A stretch of DNA of 64,000 nucleotides, taken from Chitinophagaceae bacterium. GTDB lineage: Bacteria > Bacteroidota > Bacteroidia > Chitinophagales > Chitinophagaceae. Under the pieces are notes generated by a model that saw only the letters and a list, made by a program, of their open reading frames with translations, made no database searches and was not told the DNA's origin. This document shows, piece after piece, positions 27,048 through 36,288 of this stretch. The position numbers and the translations under genes are program-made. The stretch lies in the NCBI GenBank assembly GCA_003168265.1, contig PMSV01000009.1, positions 1-64,000 on the forward strand, read 5' to 3'. How positions within the stretch are numbered: position 1 is the stretch's first letter; every line of letters begins with the position of its first letter.

Positions 27048-27730
27048 ATTTCCGCATCTGAATAGGCATTCCGATCAATATTCTTTCCGAATGTCCCTTT
27101 GATTCTCTTCATAAAGCTCTCTCTCTTAACGATGGACCGGAAACCGGGAACAAAAGCCTCACCGAAATCGATGGAGGGATTCTCCATGGCAGGCTGCATG
27201 GCTTTAAGGGTATGAACGACAAAGGGGATGAGCCATATGTCCTGGCTTACCTTATTGAAGGTGAAGGAACGGAGCATCTTAGTCTGGAATGGGTCGGAAG
27301 CAATAGCTATTTTACTAAAACCAAAAGATCTTGCCTTCTGATAGGAATAAAAAACATTCTCTGTACTGTGCTCGGCCCTTATTTCAGTAAAAATATGCTC
27401 TTTCGGGATACCGATCGCCTCAGCATACATGGCCATGACCAGGGCCTCGGTATAAGGAGTATAAACAGCGGAGCCGGAAAACATGATATTCCTGGCAATT
27501 CCCTGGTCAAAGAGGAATTTAGCCCAGTAAATACGGCCTTTGATAACCCTGCTCCAGGAACTGTCCCGGAAAGGGGCGCCCGGTACGATAACCAGGTCAA
27601 AGGATTCACCTGCGGCTTTTGCATATAAATCCTTACAGGCTCTTTCTGAAAAAGAACAGGCACTGATCATACCAAGGCATAAGAAAATTGCGCCGAATAT
27701 GATGATGAACTTGATCACAAGAATGTCCAT
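27035..27730 (-). CDS. ElyC/SanA/YdcF family protein (DUF218)
   Basis: A 231-residue protein with an N-terminal membrane segment (about 5-24) and a Rossmann-like DUF218 domain. Family marks are LVIVPGAPFRDSSWSRVI, GRIYWAKFLFDQG, IMFSGSAVYTPYTEA and AEHSTENVFYS, in which the Glu and Ser/Thr-Glu-Asn residues are conserved in SanA and ElyC. Relatives affect envelope integrity and cell-wall precursor lipid use, but the reaction is not established. It is in the cluster interior but on the opposite strand, downstream of the CrtI-like gene. Confidence 0.85.
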   Translation of the reverse strand: MDILVIKFIIIFGAIFLCLGMISACSFSERACKDLYAKAAGESFDLVIVPGAPFRDSSWSRVIKGRIYWAKFLFDQGIARNIMFSGSAVYTPYTEALVMAMYAEAIGIPKEHIFTEIRAEHSTENVFYSYQKARSFGFSKIAIASDPFQTKMLRSFTFNKVSQDIWLIPFVVHTLKAMQPAMENPSIDFGEAFVPGFRSIVKRESFMKRIKGTFGKNIDRNAYSDAEIQAR

Positions 27731-27792
27731 ATGGGAATTAAATCACCGAATAAACTGCAATAATACAAACTGCAGGCCATTTCTGTTCAGTT

Positions 27793-29526
27793 CTATTTCC
27801 CAATTCCCTGAATAGTAGCCATCCTTTCAGCAGGAGTAAGAGGAGCGCGCCAGGAATGGTCGTAGGGTTGGAAAAAAGGGCTGTCAAGAAGTTCCATCAG
27901 GCTGATCTTCTCATCCATATAATCTACTATTTTTCTAAAAGCCTCCTTGTTTTCCTTTCTCAGGATCATCAGGACCGAATTGATGCCCGCTTTTGCCGCA
28001 ATGGGAACTCCCCCGCCCAGTTCGGCCCAATGTCCTCCAAGCAATAGTCCCTTCACCGGAGTCTGGTAATGGGCGATCTTATTTTGCATATTCTTTCGGC
28101 CCGGTTTGGCGCCCATCATCGATCCATTCCTGTTTCCTGTATAACGCCAATGAGTGACCGGAGTTGCCACTTCATAGAAAAGTATATGGGAACGAAGGCC
28201 AGGGGCGATCTTCTCCTCGACCCTGCCGATCAGCGCTTCCGCAATTTCAATTTTCAGTTTATTGTAATCCGTTCCACGGATATAATTGCCCTCCTTGTCT
28301 TTCCCCGTCTGCCATTCATTATTGAAATCCATGTAGGCGGGCATATAAATGGTAAGTGTCCCCATGCCTTCAGGTGCAAGCGAGGGATCGCGAAGCGAGG
28401 GGGGCAAAATACTGAGTTCGCTCTTCAACGGGTCACCGCTCGCAAAAGCATCAAAGGATTCATTTTCGTCGACAAGATGCAGTAGTTCTTCCCGGAATCC
28501 CAGGCTTTCGGTCGTACAGTCCAGGGCAATGGAAACCGTCACTGAAGAGGGATATAGTTCTGCCTGTTTGAGCTTCAGTTTAAGTTTTTCCGGAATAATG
28601 TTCTTAGGCAGCATTTTTTCATAGAGTGTTTCCAGGTCGCAGGCAGCGATCACGTATTTACTTCGAACGCTATATTCTTTTCCATCCCTTATGAATTTAA
28701 CGCCCTCACAGCGGTTACCGTTAAGAATAATTTCCTTCACCGTACTCTTTAAGAACAGATCATTCCGGAAAAAGCCTACGACATGCTGAAGCCAGTGGGG
28801 TATGGATTGACTTCCTCCCTTGGGGGGACTCTGGAAATCACCGAAATAAGCCCAGCCGATCGGCACCAGGCAACCCAAAAGTTCGGTATCCGAGGCAAAT
28901 AGCCGGTGTAATCTTTTGTCTTTAAAAAATTTGTTGAGCCCCGTTTCCAGGCCTTTTTCGCCCGTAAATCTCAGGTAGGGGATAAAGGGAATACCGAAAG
29001 AAATCAGTTTTTTTTTGTTTTTAAGCTTCTCCCAAAAATTCATGGATTCCTCTGAACGAAACACCGAACTAAAATTGTGAAAAGAATGGCCAAGCTTGTA
29101 TGCTGCCTTGAAAAAACGGAGGATTCCCTGTTTTTCATGCGGAAAATCAGCGATCAATTGGTCCCTTAACTCATCCGGATTATTGGTAAGGAGGTAATCA
29201 AACCCCTCTCCCTTGTATCTTCTGATCCTTTCCTGGGGTTTGGCAGCGGGATAGTCCCCTCCGATTATATCGAAGATCTTAAACACCATGCCACCCGGGA
29301 AACACTGATTAAGCCAGTGAATGGCCGTATCGAAGAGAAAATTTTTTCTTCTGAATCCTGCCAGGTATCCCCCTGGCCTGGGTTCTCTTTCCAAAACACA
29401 GACAGAATAACCCAACTTGCTCAGTAAGGCGGCAGCCGTCAGCCCCCCTACTCCGGATCCGATAACTATGACATCATAAGAAGGCTTCAGTGCCGGCATT
29501 TGCATGAGGAAAGATACGGATATCAA
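27793..29526 (-). CDS. CrtI/retinol-saturase-like FAD-dependent oxidoreductase (1)
   Basis: A 577-residue flavoprotein of the phytoene desaturase/carotenoid isomerase family. The N-terminal dinucleotide fold reads VIVIGSGVGGLTAAALLSK with a following ...VCVLEREPRPGGYLAGF, and the C-terminal FAD motif is GLLLGGHWAELGGGVPIAAKAG. Start uncertain: in-frame ATGs at 29526, 29505 and 29499 all precede the FAD fold. In this setting it may reduce, desaturate or isomerise double bonds of the polyene chain. It is divergent from the GT2-DUF2062 gene, with 64 bp between them. Confidence 0.82.
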   Translation of the reverse strand: MISVSFLMQMPALKPSYDVIVIGSGVGGLTAAALLSKLGYSVCVLEREPRPGGYLAGFRRKNFLFDTAIHWLNQCFPGGMVFKIFDIIGGDYPAAKPQERIRRYKGEGFDYLLTNNPDELRDQLIADFPHEKQGILRFFKAAYKLGHSFHNFSSVFRSEESMNFWEKLKNKKKLISFGIPFIPYLRFTGEKGLETGLNKFFKDKRLHRLFASDTELLGCLVPIGWAYFGDFQSPPKGGSQSIPHWLQHVVGFFRNDLFLKSTVKEIILNGNRCEGVKFIRDGKEYSVRSKYVIAACDLETLYEKMLPKNIIPEKLKLKLKQAELYPSSVTVSIALDCTTESLGFREELLHLVDENESFDAFASGDPLKSELSILPPSLRDPSLAPEGMGTLTIYMPAYMDFNNEWQTGKDKEGNYIRGTDYNKLKIEIAEALIGRVEEKIAPGLRSHILFYEVATPVTHWRYTGNRNGSMMGAKPGRKNMQNKIAHYQTPVKGLLLGGHWAELGGGVPIAAKAGINSVLMILRKENKEAFRKIVDYMDEKISLMELLDSPFFQPYDHSWRAPLTPAERMATIQGIGK

Positions 29527-29590
29527 TCAGGATTTAAGTCCTATTTGTACTGTAATAATAAAACTTCAACAATCCCTGCTCACCTGAAGG

Positions 29591-30868
29591 ATGCCCATTA
29601 ATTTTGCAGATCAATATATGATGATCACCCCTTTCTTGGACCCGAATAGTGAAAATGACCCGATTGCCACGGATAGCAGTGCCGATCGATTCAGGCGGCT
29701 GAATTGCTGTGTCATTATTCCAACCTATAACAATGCCTCCACAATCGCCGCCGTGATCAGGGATGTAAGTAAATATACAAAAGCAATCCTGGTGATCAAT
29801 GACGGTTCCTACGACGGCACGGCGAAAATTGCATCTTCATTTCCATATGTCAGGGTCTGGGGTTATGAAAAAAACAGGGGCAAAGGCTGGGCAATCCGCA
29901 AGGGCTTTGAACTTGCGCGGGAATCCGGATATGATTTTGCTATCACCATCGATTCCGACGGCCAGCACTATGCCAGGGACCTATCTGCATTTCTGGACCA
30001 GCTTGAAAAGGAAAAGAAAGCAATCATCATCGGGGAAAGGGACCTGAATCAGGCCAATGTGCCGGGGAAAAGCAGTTTTGGAAATCGGTTTTCCAATTTT
30101 TGGTTTAAGGTGGAGACCGGTATCACGCTGGAAGATACTCAATCAGGATACCGATTATATCCGCTCCTACCCCTTGAAAAGATCAGGTTCAGGTCAATTA
30201 AATATGAATTTGAGGTGGAAGTGATCGTCAGGGCTGCCTGGGCGGGGGTGAAAGTATATTCCATACCCGTCTCCGTTTATTATCCTCCAAAAGAAGAAAG
30301 GGTATCCCATTTCAGGCCTTGGAAGGATACGATTCGAATCAGCTTCCTGAATAGCCTGCTTGTCCTGGAGACCTTTATCTACGTTAGGCCCCTTCGCTTC
30401 TTCAGGACAATTTTCACACCTGGTCAGGGCAGGGAATATATTAGAAAGCACCTTCTTCAGGTCAATCAGCCGGACCATATCAAAGCGATTTCAGTAGGTT
30501 TCGGGTTCTTAATGGGGATCATGCCGATCTGGGGATTCCAGTTGATCACGGCCATCGCCCTGTCCATTCTCTTCAAGCTGAATAAGGCCCTTGTCATCGT
30601 CGCAGCGCATATCAGTTTTGCTCCCTTTATTCCATTTATCATTTATTTAAGTTTTAAAGCGGGCAGCTATTGGGTGGGTGATAAGGCCCGCCAGGTAATT
30701 TATAACCGGCATATGGGCCTGTCTTCCATCAGGCACCATTTTTATCAATACCTGGCAGGGAGCCTGACCCTGGCATTACTTGCAGGCATTTCCGGAGGAA
30801 TAATTACTTATTTGCTGATCAAATTGCTTAAACTGTGGCCGGCTTCCCCGAATTCCCATACCGGATGA
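29591..30868 (+). CDS. Glycosyltransferase family 2 - DUF2062 fusion
   Basis: A 425-residue protein. Residues about 38-265 are a GT-A glycosyltransferase (CVIIPTYNNASTI, VINDGSYDGT, and the metal-binding D121-S-D of TIDSDGQH), close to dolichol-phosphate mannosyltransferase-like GT2 enzymes. Residues about 290-415 are a DUF2062 membrane domain with PDHIKAISVGFGFLMGIMPIWG and three hydrophobic segments. Such fusions occur in aryl polyene/flexirubin loci of Bacteroidota. The donor and acceptor are unknown; glycosylation of a lipid-linked intermediate is one reading. It probably begins the operon that runs to about 39.3 kb. Confidence 0.82.
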   Translation: MPINFADQYMMITPFLDPNSENDPIATDSSADRFRRLNCCVIIPTYNNASTIAAVIRDVSKYTKAILVINDGSYDGTAKIASSFPYVRVWGYEKNRGKGWAIRKGFELARESGYDFAITIDSDGQHYARDLSAFLDQLEKEKKAIIIGERDLNQANVPGKSSFGNRFSNFWFKVETGITLEDTQSGYRLYPLLPLEKIRFRSIKYEFEVEVIVRAAWAGVKVYSIPVSVYYPPKEERVSHFRPWKDTIRISFLNSLLVLETFIYVRPLRFFRTIFTPGQGREYIRKHLLQVNQPDHIKAISVGFGFLMGIMPIWGFQLITAIALSILFKLNKALVIVAAHISFAPFIPFIIYLSFKAGSYWVGDKARQVIYNRHMGLSSIRHHFYQYLAGSLTLALLAGISGGIITYLLIKLLKLWPASPNSHTG

Positions 30869-30905
30869 ATGGCAGCCGGATTAAATCCTGGAAGGGAGAA
30901 AGACT

Positions 30906-33900
30906 ATGGAGCGATTATTTATTCGCATATATCAGTTCTTGCTAAAACGGCCTGTAACTTTCTGGATAAGCTTTCTGGGCAGTTTTGCATTCATCGGTTT
31001 TTTTGCCACCCGGATCCATCTCGAAGAAGACATCTCTAAAGTCCTTCCCAAAGACAAGAAGATAGAAAAGCTCAACCAGGTCTTTCAGAATTCCAGGTTC
31101 CTGGATAAGCTGGTACTGATGGTCTCCCTTAAGGATAGCATGGCCGCAGCCAGGCCTGACTCACTGGTGGAATTTGCAGACTCATTTGCCATTGCAGCAA
31201 GAAAGCAGCTTTCGCCCTATATGAAAAAGCTGAACGACCGGGTCAATGACAGCCTGACCCTGGATCTGTTTGGAACCATCTATGATCATCTGCCCATTTA
31301 TCTGGAAGATAACGACTATAATAAAATTGACAGCCTGATCCGTCCTGAAAAATTGCCCGGGCTGCTTTCCTCCGATATCAAAACACTGATGTCTCCGGCC
31401 GGACTGGCTCTCAAGTCTATGATCAGCCAGGACCCTTTAGGCATCTCCTATCTCGGCCTGAAAAAATTGCAGCAACTTCAGTATGATGAAAACTACGAGC
31501 TCTATGACGACTATGTGATGACCAGGGACCATCGTTACCTTCTGATGTTCATCCTTCCTGCCTATTCCCCCAACAATACCGGGAAGAATGAAAAATTACT
31601 GAGAGGGATCGAATCCATTACGGAAAAGCTCAACCAGTCAGGATTCCCCAATGTCGAGGCGGAATATTTCGGTGCGGCTGCCGTTTCGGTTGGCAACGCG
31701 CTTCAATTGCGAAAGGACTCCTTTTACACTCAGGGGATAACCGTATTCTTTCTCATATTCTTCATCGGGCTCTATTTCCGAAAAAAAAGCGCCCCCTTCA
31801 TCATCCTTATACCCGTGCTTTACGGAGCGCTCTTTGCACTTGCTGCCATTTATTTCATCAGGGGGACTATTTCGGTCATTGCATTAGGCGCGGGATCGGT
31901 CGTGCTCGGAGTCGCAGTGAATTATTCCCTGCATGTATTCAATCATTACAGGCATACAAAAAGAATCCGGGATGTACTTCAGGATCTCACGATGCCCCTT
32001 ACCGTTGGAAGTTCGACCACCATCGGTGGTTTTCTCTGTCTTGAATTCCTCGAATCCGAAATGCTCAAAGACCTGGGCTTATTTGCGGCCTTCAGCCTTA
32101 TTGGCGCATCTCTTTGCTCCCTGATCTTCCTCCCGCATATCATGGCAACCAGGAAGGAGCAGAAAATGCATAAGAAGCTGGAGAATTCCTGGATCGACAA
32201 AATGGCCACTTACAGGCCGGAGTACAATAAATTTCTCGTAATTCTCATCTTGCTGCTTACCGTCGTCTTTTTCCACTATGCGCAGAATGTCGGATTCGAG
32301 ACCGACCTGGCCAGCATGAATTATATGCCGGAACCTTTGAAAGAAGCCCAGGACAGGCTCAACCGCATCAATACTTTTTCACTCCAATCAGTTTACCTCG
32401 TGAGTGAGGGAAGCAACCTTCAGCAGGCGCTGGAAAAAAACGAAAGGGTTTCCGGTCAGATCGAAGAGATGAAGAAAAAAGGAATCGTGAATAAATATTC
32501 AGGAGTATCTTCATTGATCGTTTCCGATTCCCTTCAGAAAAAGAAGATCGAAAAATGGAATACTTACTGGACGGTGGAGAAAAAGAAAACCCTGCTAACA
32601 GGCCTTGAAACAGAGGGAGCGAAATTGCATTTTTCTCCCCATGCATTTGATCTTTTTCGCAATCTGCTCAATGCTCAATTTCAGCCTGTGGATAAGGAGG
32701 CCTTTAATTCCTTTCGTAAAAACCTGCTGGATGATTATATTACGGAGAAACCTGGCCACGCAACCGTGGTTACCATGGTTAAGGTAGGATCCTCATCGAA
32801 TAAGGATTCGGTTTACAGGCGATTCGACAACGACCCCGAAACAACCGTGCTCGACAAGCAATACCTTACCACGAAGTTCATACAAGTCATAAACAATGAT
32901 TTCACCAGCATCGCCTGGATGTCCTCCATCCTGGTCTTCGGAGTTCTATTACTTACCTATGGAAGGATCGAACTGACCCTGATCTCCTTCGTGCCCATGT
33001 TCATTACATTCATCTGGATACTGGGGATCATGGGGATCTTCGGGATGCAGTTCAATATCATTAATATCATCATCAGTGCATTCATCTTTGGATTGGGCGA
33101 TGATTACAGCCTCTTCATCATGGACGGACTGCTCCAGGAATATAAATCAGGAAAGAAAAACCTTTCCTCCTTCAAATCCTCGATCATACTTTCCGCGGTG
33201 ACGACCATCGCCGGGCTGGGAGTGCTCATTTTTGCCAAACATCCGGCCCTGAAATCCATCGCCGTCATATCCATCGTTGGGATTGCCTGTGTGGTGATCA
33301 TGTCCCAGATACTAATTCCCTTCCTATACAATCTGCTGATACGGAACCGGGTTAACAAACATCTCTTTCCCTGGACCTTTACAGGTTTGTTTAAATCCAT
33401 TTTTGCCTTCGGATATTTCATCATCGGCACGGTCATTCTCAGCATCCTTGGTTTGATCCTGGTTAAACTCAATCCTTTCCGGAAGGAAAGAGGGAAATGG
33501 CTCTACCATGCCTGCATTGCGGGTTATAGCTGGTCCCTGATGTATATCATGTTTAATGTAAAGAAGAAGATCATCAACCCGGGGAAAGAGCGGTTTTCAA
33601 AGCCGGCGGTCATCATTTGCAACCACCAGTCCGAACTCGATATCCTCTGCACAGCCATGCTCCACCCCAAGCTGATCCTGTTTACAAACCAACGGGTCTG
33701 GAAATCCTCTGTTTCGGGATTTCTTGTACGCATGGCGGACTACTATCCTGTAGTTTACGGGGCGGACTCAAGCATTGAACAGGTGGCCGACCGCATCAGG
33801 CATGGTTATTCTGTTGTGGTATTTCCTGAGGGAACCCGTTCCGACGACGGGAAGATCAGGAGATTTCACAAAGGCGCATTTTATCTCGCCGAAACCCTTC

Positions 33901-34790
33901 AACTCGACATTCTCCCCCTGATCATCCATGGGACCCATTATACCATGTCCAAAAAAGACACCCTGCTAAAGAACGGCCGGGTTACCCTCAAATTCCTGCC
34001 GAGGATCAGCCCGTCTGATCCCTCTTACGGTGCCGGGTATGTGGAAAGGACAAAGAGGATCAGCAGTCATTTCAAAGCGGAATATGAGAAGCTAAGAGCG
34101 GCAAATGAGACTCCTGATTATTTCAGGGAGCAACTCATCTACAATTATATCTATAAGGGGCCGGTCCTGGAATGGTACATGCGCATCAAGACCAGGCTGG
34201 AAAAGAATTATAAACTCTTCCATGACCTGCTGCCAAAAAACGGCCATATCCTTGATGCCGGTTGCGGCTATGGATTCATGAGCTATATGCTGCATTTCGC
34301 AGGCCCGGATAGAACCATCACCGGCATTGATTATGATGAGGACAAAATCGAAACTGCCCGGCATAATTTCAGCCGCGACCCCCACAAACTCCATTTCCTG
34401 CATGCGGATCTCAGCAGCTTCAATTGGGAGCGCTATGACGGGATCGTGCTGGCCGATGTCCTGCATTATATGAATCGATCCGACCAAAAACAGGTGATTG
34501 AAAATTGTTTGAATAGCCTGAATGAAAACGGGGTGTTGATCATAAGGGATGGGAATGCCGAAATGAGGGCCAAACACCTGGGCACCAGACTGACCGAATT
34601 TTTTTCCACCAGGCTATTTTCATTTAACAAGACGACCCAAAGCGGCCTGTCCTTTTTAACCGGGAATTTTATTCACGAAATAGCACTTCAGCACCGGTTC
34701 GAATGCTCGGAAATTGACGAGACCCGTTACACTTCCAATATGATTTTTATAATCAAAAAGCCAACCTTCTTGGTCCATGCAGCCAATTGA
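30906..34790 (+). CDS. MMPL/RND exporter - PlsC acyltransferase - methyltransferase fusion
   Basis: A 1294-residue three-part protein. Residues about 1-850 form an RND/MMPL transporter with two halves of about six membrane segments each and a periplasmic loop after the first segment of each half; GVAVNYSLHVF and GLGDDYSLFIMDG are equivalent motifs of the two halves. Residues about 870-1080 are a PlsC-type acyltransferase with CNHQSELDIL (HX4D) and FPEGTRSDDG. Residues about 1090-1290 are a class I SAM methyltransferase with ILDAGCGYGFMSY. The fusion suggests that acyl transfer of the pigment and export are joined. It overlaps the next gene by 14 nt. Confidence 0.88.
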   Translation: MERLFIRIYQFLLKRPVTFWISFLGSFAFIGFFATRIHLEEDISKVLPKDKKIEKLNQVFQNSRFLDKLVLMVSLKDSMAAARPDSLVEFADSFAIAARKQLSPYMKKLNDRVNDSLTLDLFGTIYDHLPIYLEDNDYNKIDSLIRPEKLPGLLSSDIKTLMSPAGLALKSMISQDPLGISYLGLKKLQQLQYDENYELYDDYVMTRDHRYLLMFILPAYSPNNTGKNEKLLRGIESITEKLNQSGFPNVEAEYFGAAAVSVGNALQLRKDSFYTQGITVFFLIFFIGLYFRKKSAPFIILIPVLYGALFALAAIYFIRGTISVIALGAGSVVLGVAVNYSLHVFNHYRHTKRIRDVLQDLTMPLTVGSSTTIGGFLCLEFLESEMLKDLGLFAAFSLIGASLCSLIFLPHIMATRKEQKMHKKLENSWIDKMATYRPEYNKFLVILILLLTVVFFHYAQNVGFETDLASMNYMPEPLKEAQDRLNRINTFSLQSVYLVSEGSNLQQALEKNERVSGQIEEMKKKGIVNKYSGVSSLIVSDSLQKKKIEKWNTYWTVEKKKTLLTGLETEGAKLHFSPHAFDLFRNLLNAQFQPVDKEAFNSFRKNLLDDYITEKPGHATVVTMVKVGSSSNKDSVYRRFDNDPETTVLDKQYLTTKFIQVINNDFTSIAWMSSILVFGVLLLTYGRIELTLISFVPMFITFIWILGIMGIFGMQFNIINIIISAFIFGLGDDYSLFIMDGLLQEYKSGKKNLSSFKSSIILSAVTTIAGLGVLIFAKHPALKSIAVISIVGIACVVIMSQILIPFLYNLLIRNRVNKHLFPWTFTGLFKSIFAFGYFIIGTVILSILGLILVKLNPFRKERGKWLYHACIAGYSWSLMYIMFNVKKKIINPGKERFSKPAVIICNHQSELDILCTAMLHPKLILFTNQRVWKSSVSGFLVRMADYYPVVYGADSSIEQVADRIRHGYSVVVFPEGTRSDDGKIRRFHKGAFYLAETLQLDILPLIIHGTHYTMSKKDTLLKNGRVTLKFLPRISPSDPSYGAGYVERTKRISSHFKAEYEKLRAANETPDYFREQLIYNYIYKGPVLEWYMRIKTRLEKNYKLFHDLLPKNGHILDAGCGYGFMSYMLHFAGPDRTITGIDYDEDKIETARHNFSRDPHKLHFLHADLSSFNWERYDGIVLADVLHYMNRSDQKQVIENCLNSLNENGVLIIRDGNAEMRAKHLGTRLTEFFSTRLFSFNKTTQSGLSFLTGNFIHEIALQHRFECSEIDETRYTSNMIFIIKKPTFLVHAAN

Positions 34791-36288
34791 TATCATAATC
34801 ATCGGAAGTGGCATCGGTGGATTGGTCTGCGCAAACCTGCTGGCAAAGGAGGGATATACTGTCTGCGTATTGGAAAAGAACAGGCAGACCGGGGGCTGCT
34901 TGCAAATTTTTTCCAGGGACAAGAGGATCTTTGATTCCTCCGTCCATTATATCGGCGGATTGGGAAAGGGTCAGAACCTTTATCAGATATTCCATTGGTT
35001 GGGCATCATGGATCAATTGAAGTTGGAAAAAATGGAGGAATCAGCATTCGATAAGATCCTGATCGGCAATGACCCGGTAGAATATCCCCTGGCCCAGGGA
35101 TATGAGCGATTTAAAGAAAACCTGCTTCTTCATTTTCCTGATGAATCGGCAGCGATCCGGAATTATAGTGAGGCCCTGCAGTCGGTATGCGGTAAATTTC
35201 CCCTATACAATCTTCGAAGCGGGGGCCAGTATAGTGAAAAACAGGAAGTTCTTGAAATCGATGCAAAGGAATTTATCGATTCCCTGACTGCAAACCCCAA
35301 GTTGAGGTCCGTGCTGGCCGGAAACAATATTCTTTATGCCGGTGAAGGAGGCAAAACCCCTTTTTACATTCATGCCCTCGTAACCAACAGTTACATCGAA
35401 AGCTCCTGGAAATGCATCAACGGAGGTTCCCAGATCGCCAGGCTGCTCGCAAAAAATATCAGGGCCCTCGGAGGGATGGTGCTTACGGGCAAAAAAGTAA
35501 CCCATATTCAAGAGGAAGGGGGGAGAATCGCTTCGGTCCGGACAGCCGATGGTGGCGACTACAAAGCACAAATTTTCATATCGGCCATCCACCCGGACCA
35601 GGCCCTGCAGATGTTACCAACAAGCCAGCTACGACCCGCATTCAGAAGACGGATGCACCAACTGGAGAATTCGGTTTCCTGTTTTTCAATCAATATCAGT
35701 TTAAAAAAGAACAGTTTCCCCTACCTGAGACATAATTGTTACTGGCACCGGGAAGGAAGGACCTGGGATATGCAGCAGTACACAAAACCGGAATGGCCTC
35801 TTGGCTATGCACTCTTTACTTCACCAGGGATCGGAACTGATCAATATGCGGAAACCTTATCCATCCTGACCTATATGAGAACGGAGGAGCTAAGCCCCTG
35901 GGCTTCCACCTTCCACACCGACCCGCCTTCTGCGGGAAGGGGTGAAAGCTATGAGCAATTCAAAGCCGGGCGCGCCGAAATTCTTTTAAAGCTGGTACAG
36001 GAAAGGTTTCCCCAATTGGAAAATGCCATACAGTCCTGCTATATCGCCACTCCCCTATCCTATCGGGATTATCTGGGGACAAGCGACGGTTCCCTTTATG
36101 GCATTGCGAAAGATTCAAAAGATCCTGTTAAAACACTGATCTCCCCCAAAACAAAATTGCCTAATTTTTATTTTACAGGTCAGAATCTCAACCTTCATGG
36201 TATATTGGGTGCAAGTATCACAGCTCTGGCAACCTGCAATGAAATCCTGGGAAATGAAAGCCTGACAGACAAAATCGCAAATGCTTAA
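34777..36288 (+). CDS. CrtI/retinol-saturase-like FAD-dependent oxidoreductase (2)
   Basis: A 503-residue flavoprotein with the N-terminal FAD fold IIIIGSGIGGLVCANLLA, the VCVLEKNRQTGG segment and a C-terminal FAD motif NFYFTGQNLNLHGILGASITA. It is related to the 577-residue enzyme at 27793 but clearly distinct and shorter. It overlaps its upstream neighbour by 14 nt and its downstream neighbour by 8 nt, so translation is tightly coupled. Likely a redox step on the polyene, such as desaturation, saturation or isomerisation. Confidence 0.82.
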   Translation: MQPIDIIIIGSGIGGLVCANLLAKEGYTVCVLEKNRQTGGCLQIFSRDKRIFDSSVHYIGGLGKGQNLYQIFHWLGIMDQLKLEKMEESAFDKILIGNDPVEYPLAQGYERFKENLLLHFPDESAAIRNYSEALQSVCGKFPLYNLRSGGQYSEKQEVLEIDAKEFIDSLTANPKLRSVLAGNNILYAGEGGKTPFYIHALVTNSYIESSWKCINGGSQIARLLAKNIRALGGMVLTGKKVTHIQEEGGRIASVRTADGGDYKAQIFISAIHPDQALQMLPTSQLRPAFRRRMHQLENSVSCFSINISLKKNSFPYLRHNCYWHREGRTWDMQQYTKPEWPLGYALFTSPGIGTDQYAETLSILTYMRTEELSPWASTFHTDPPSAGRGESYEQFKAGRAEILLKLVQERFPQLENAIQSCYIATPLSYRDYLGTSDGSLYGIAKDSKDPVKTLISPKTKLPNFYFTGQNLNLHGILGASITALATCNEILGNESLTDKIANA

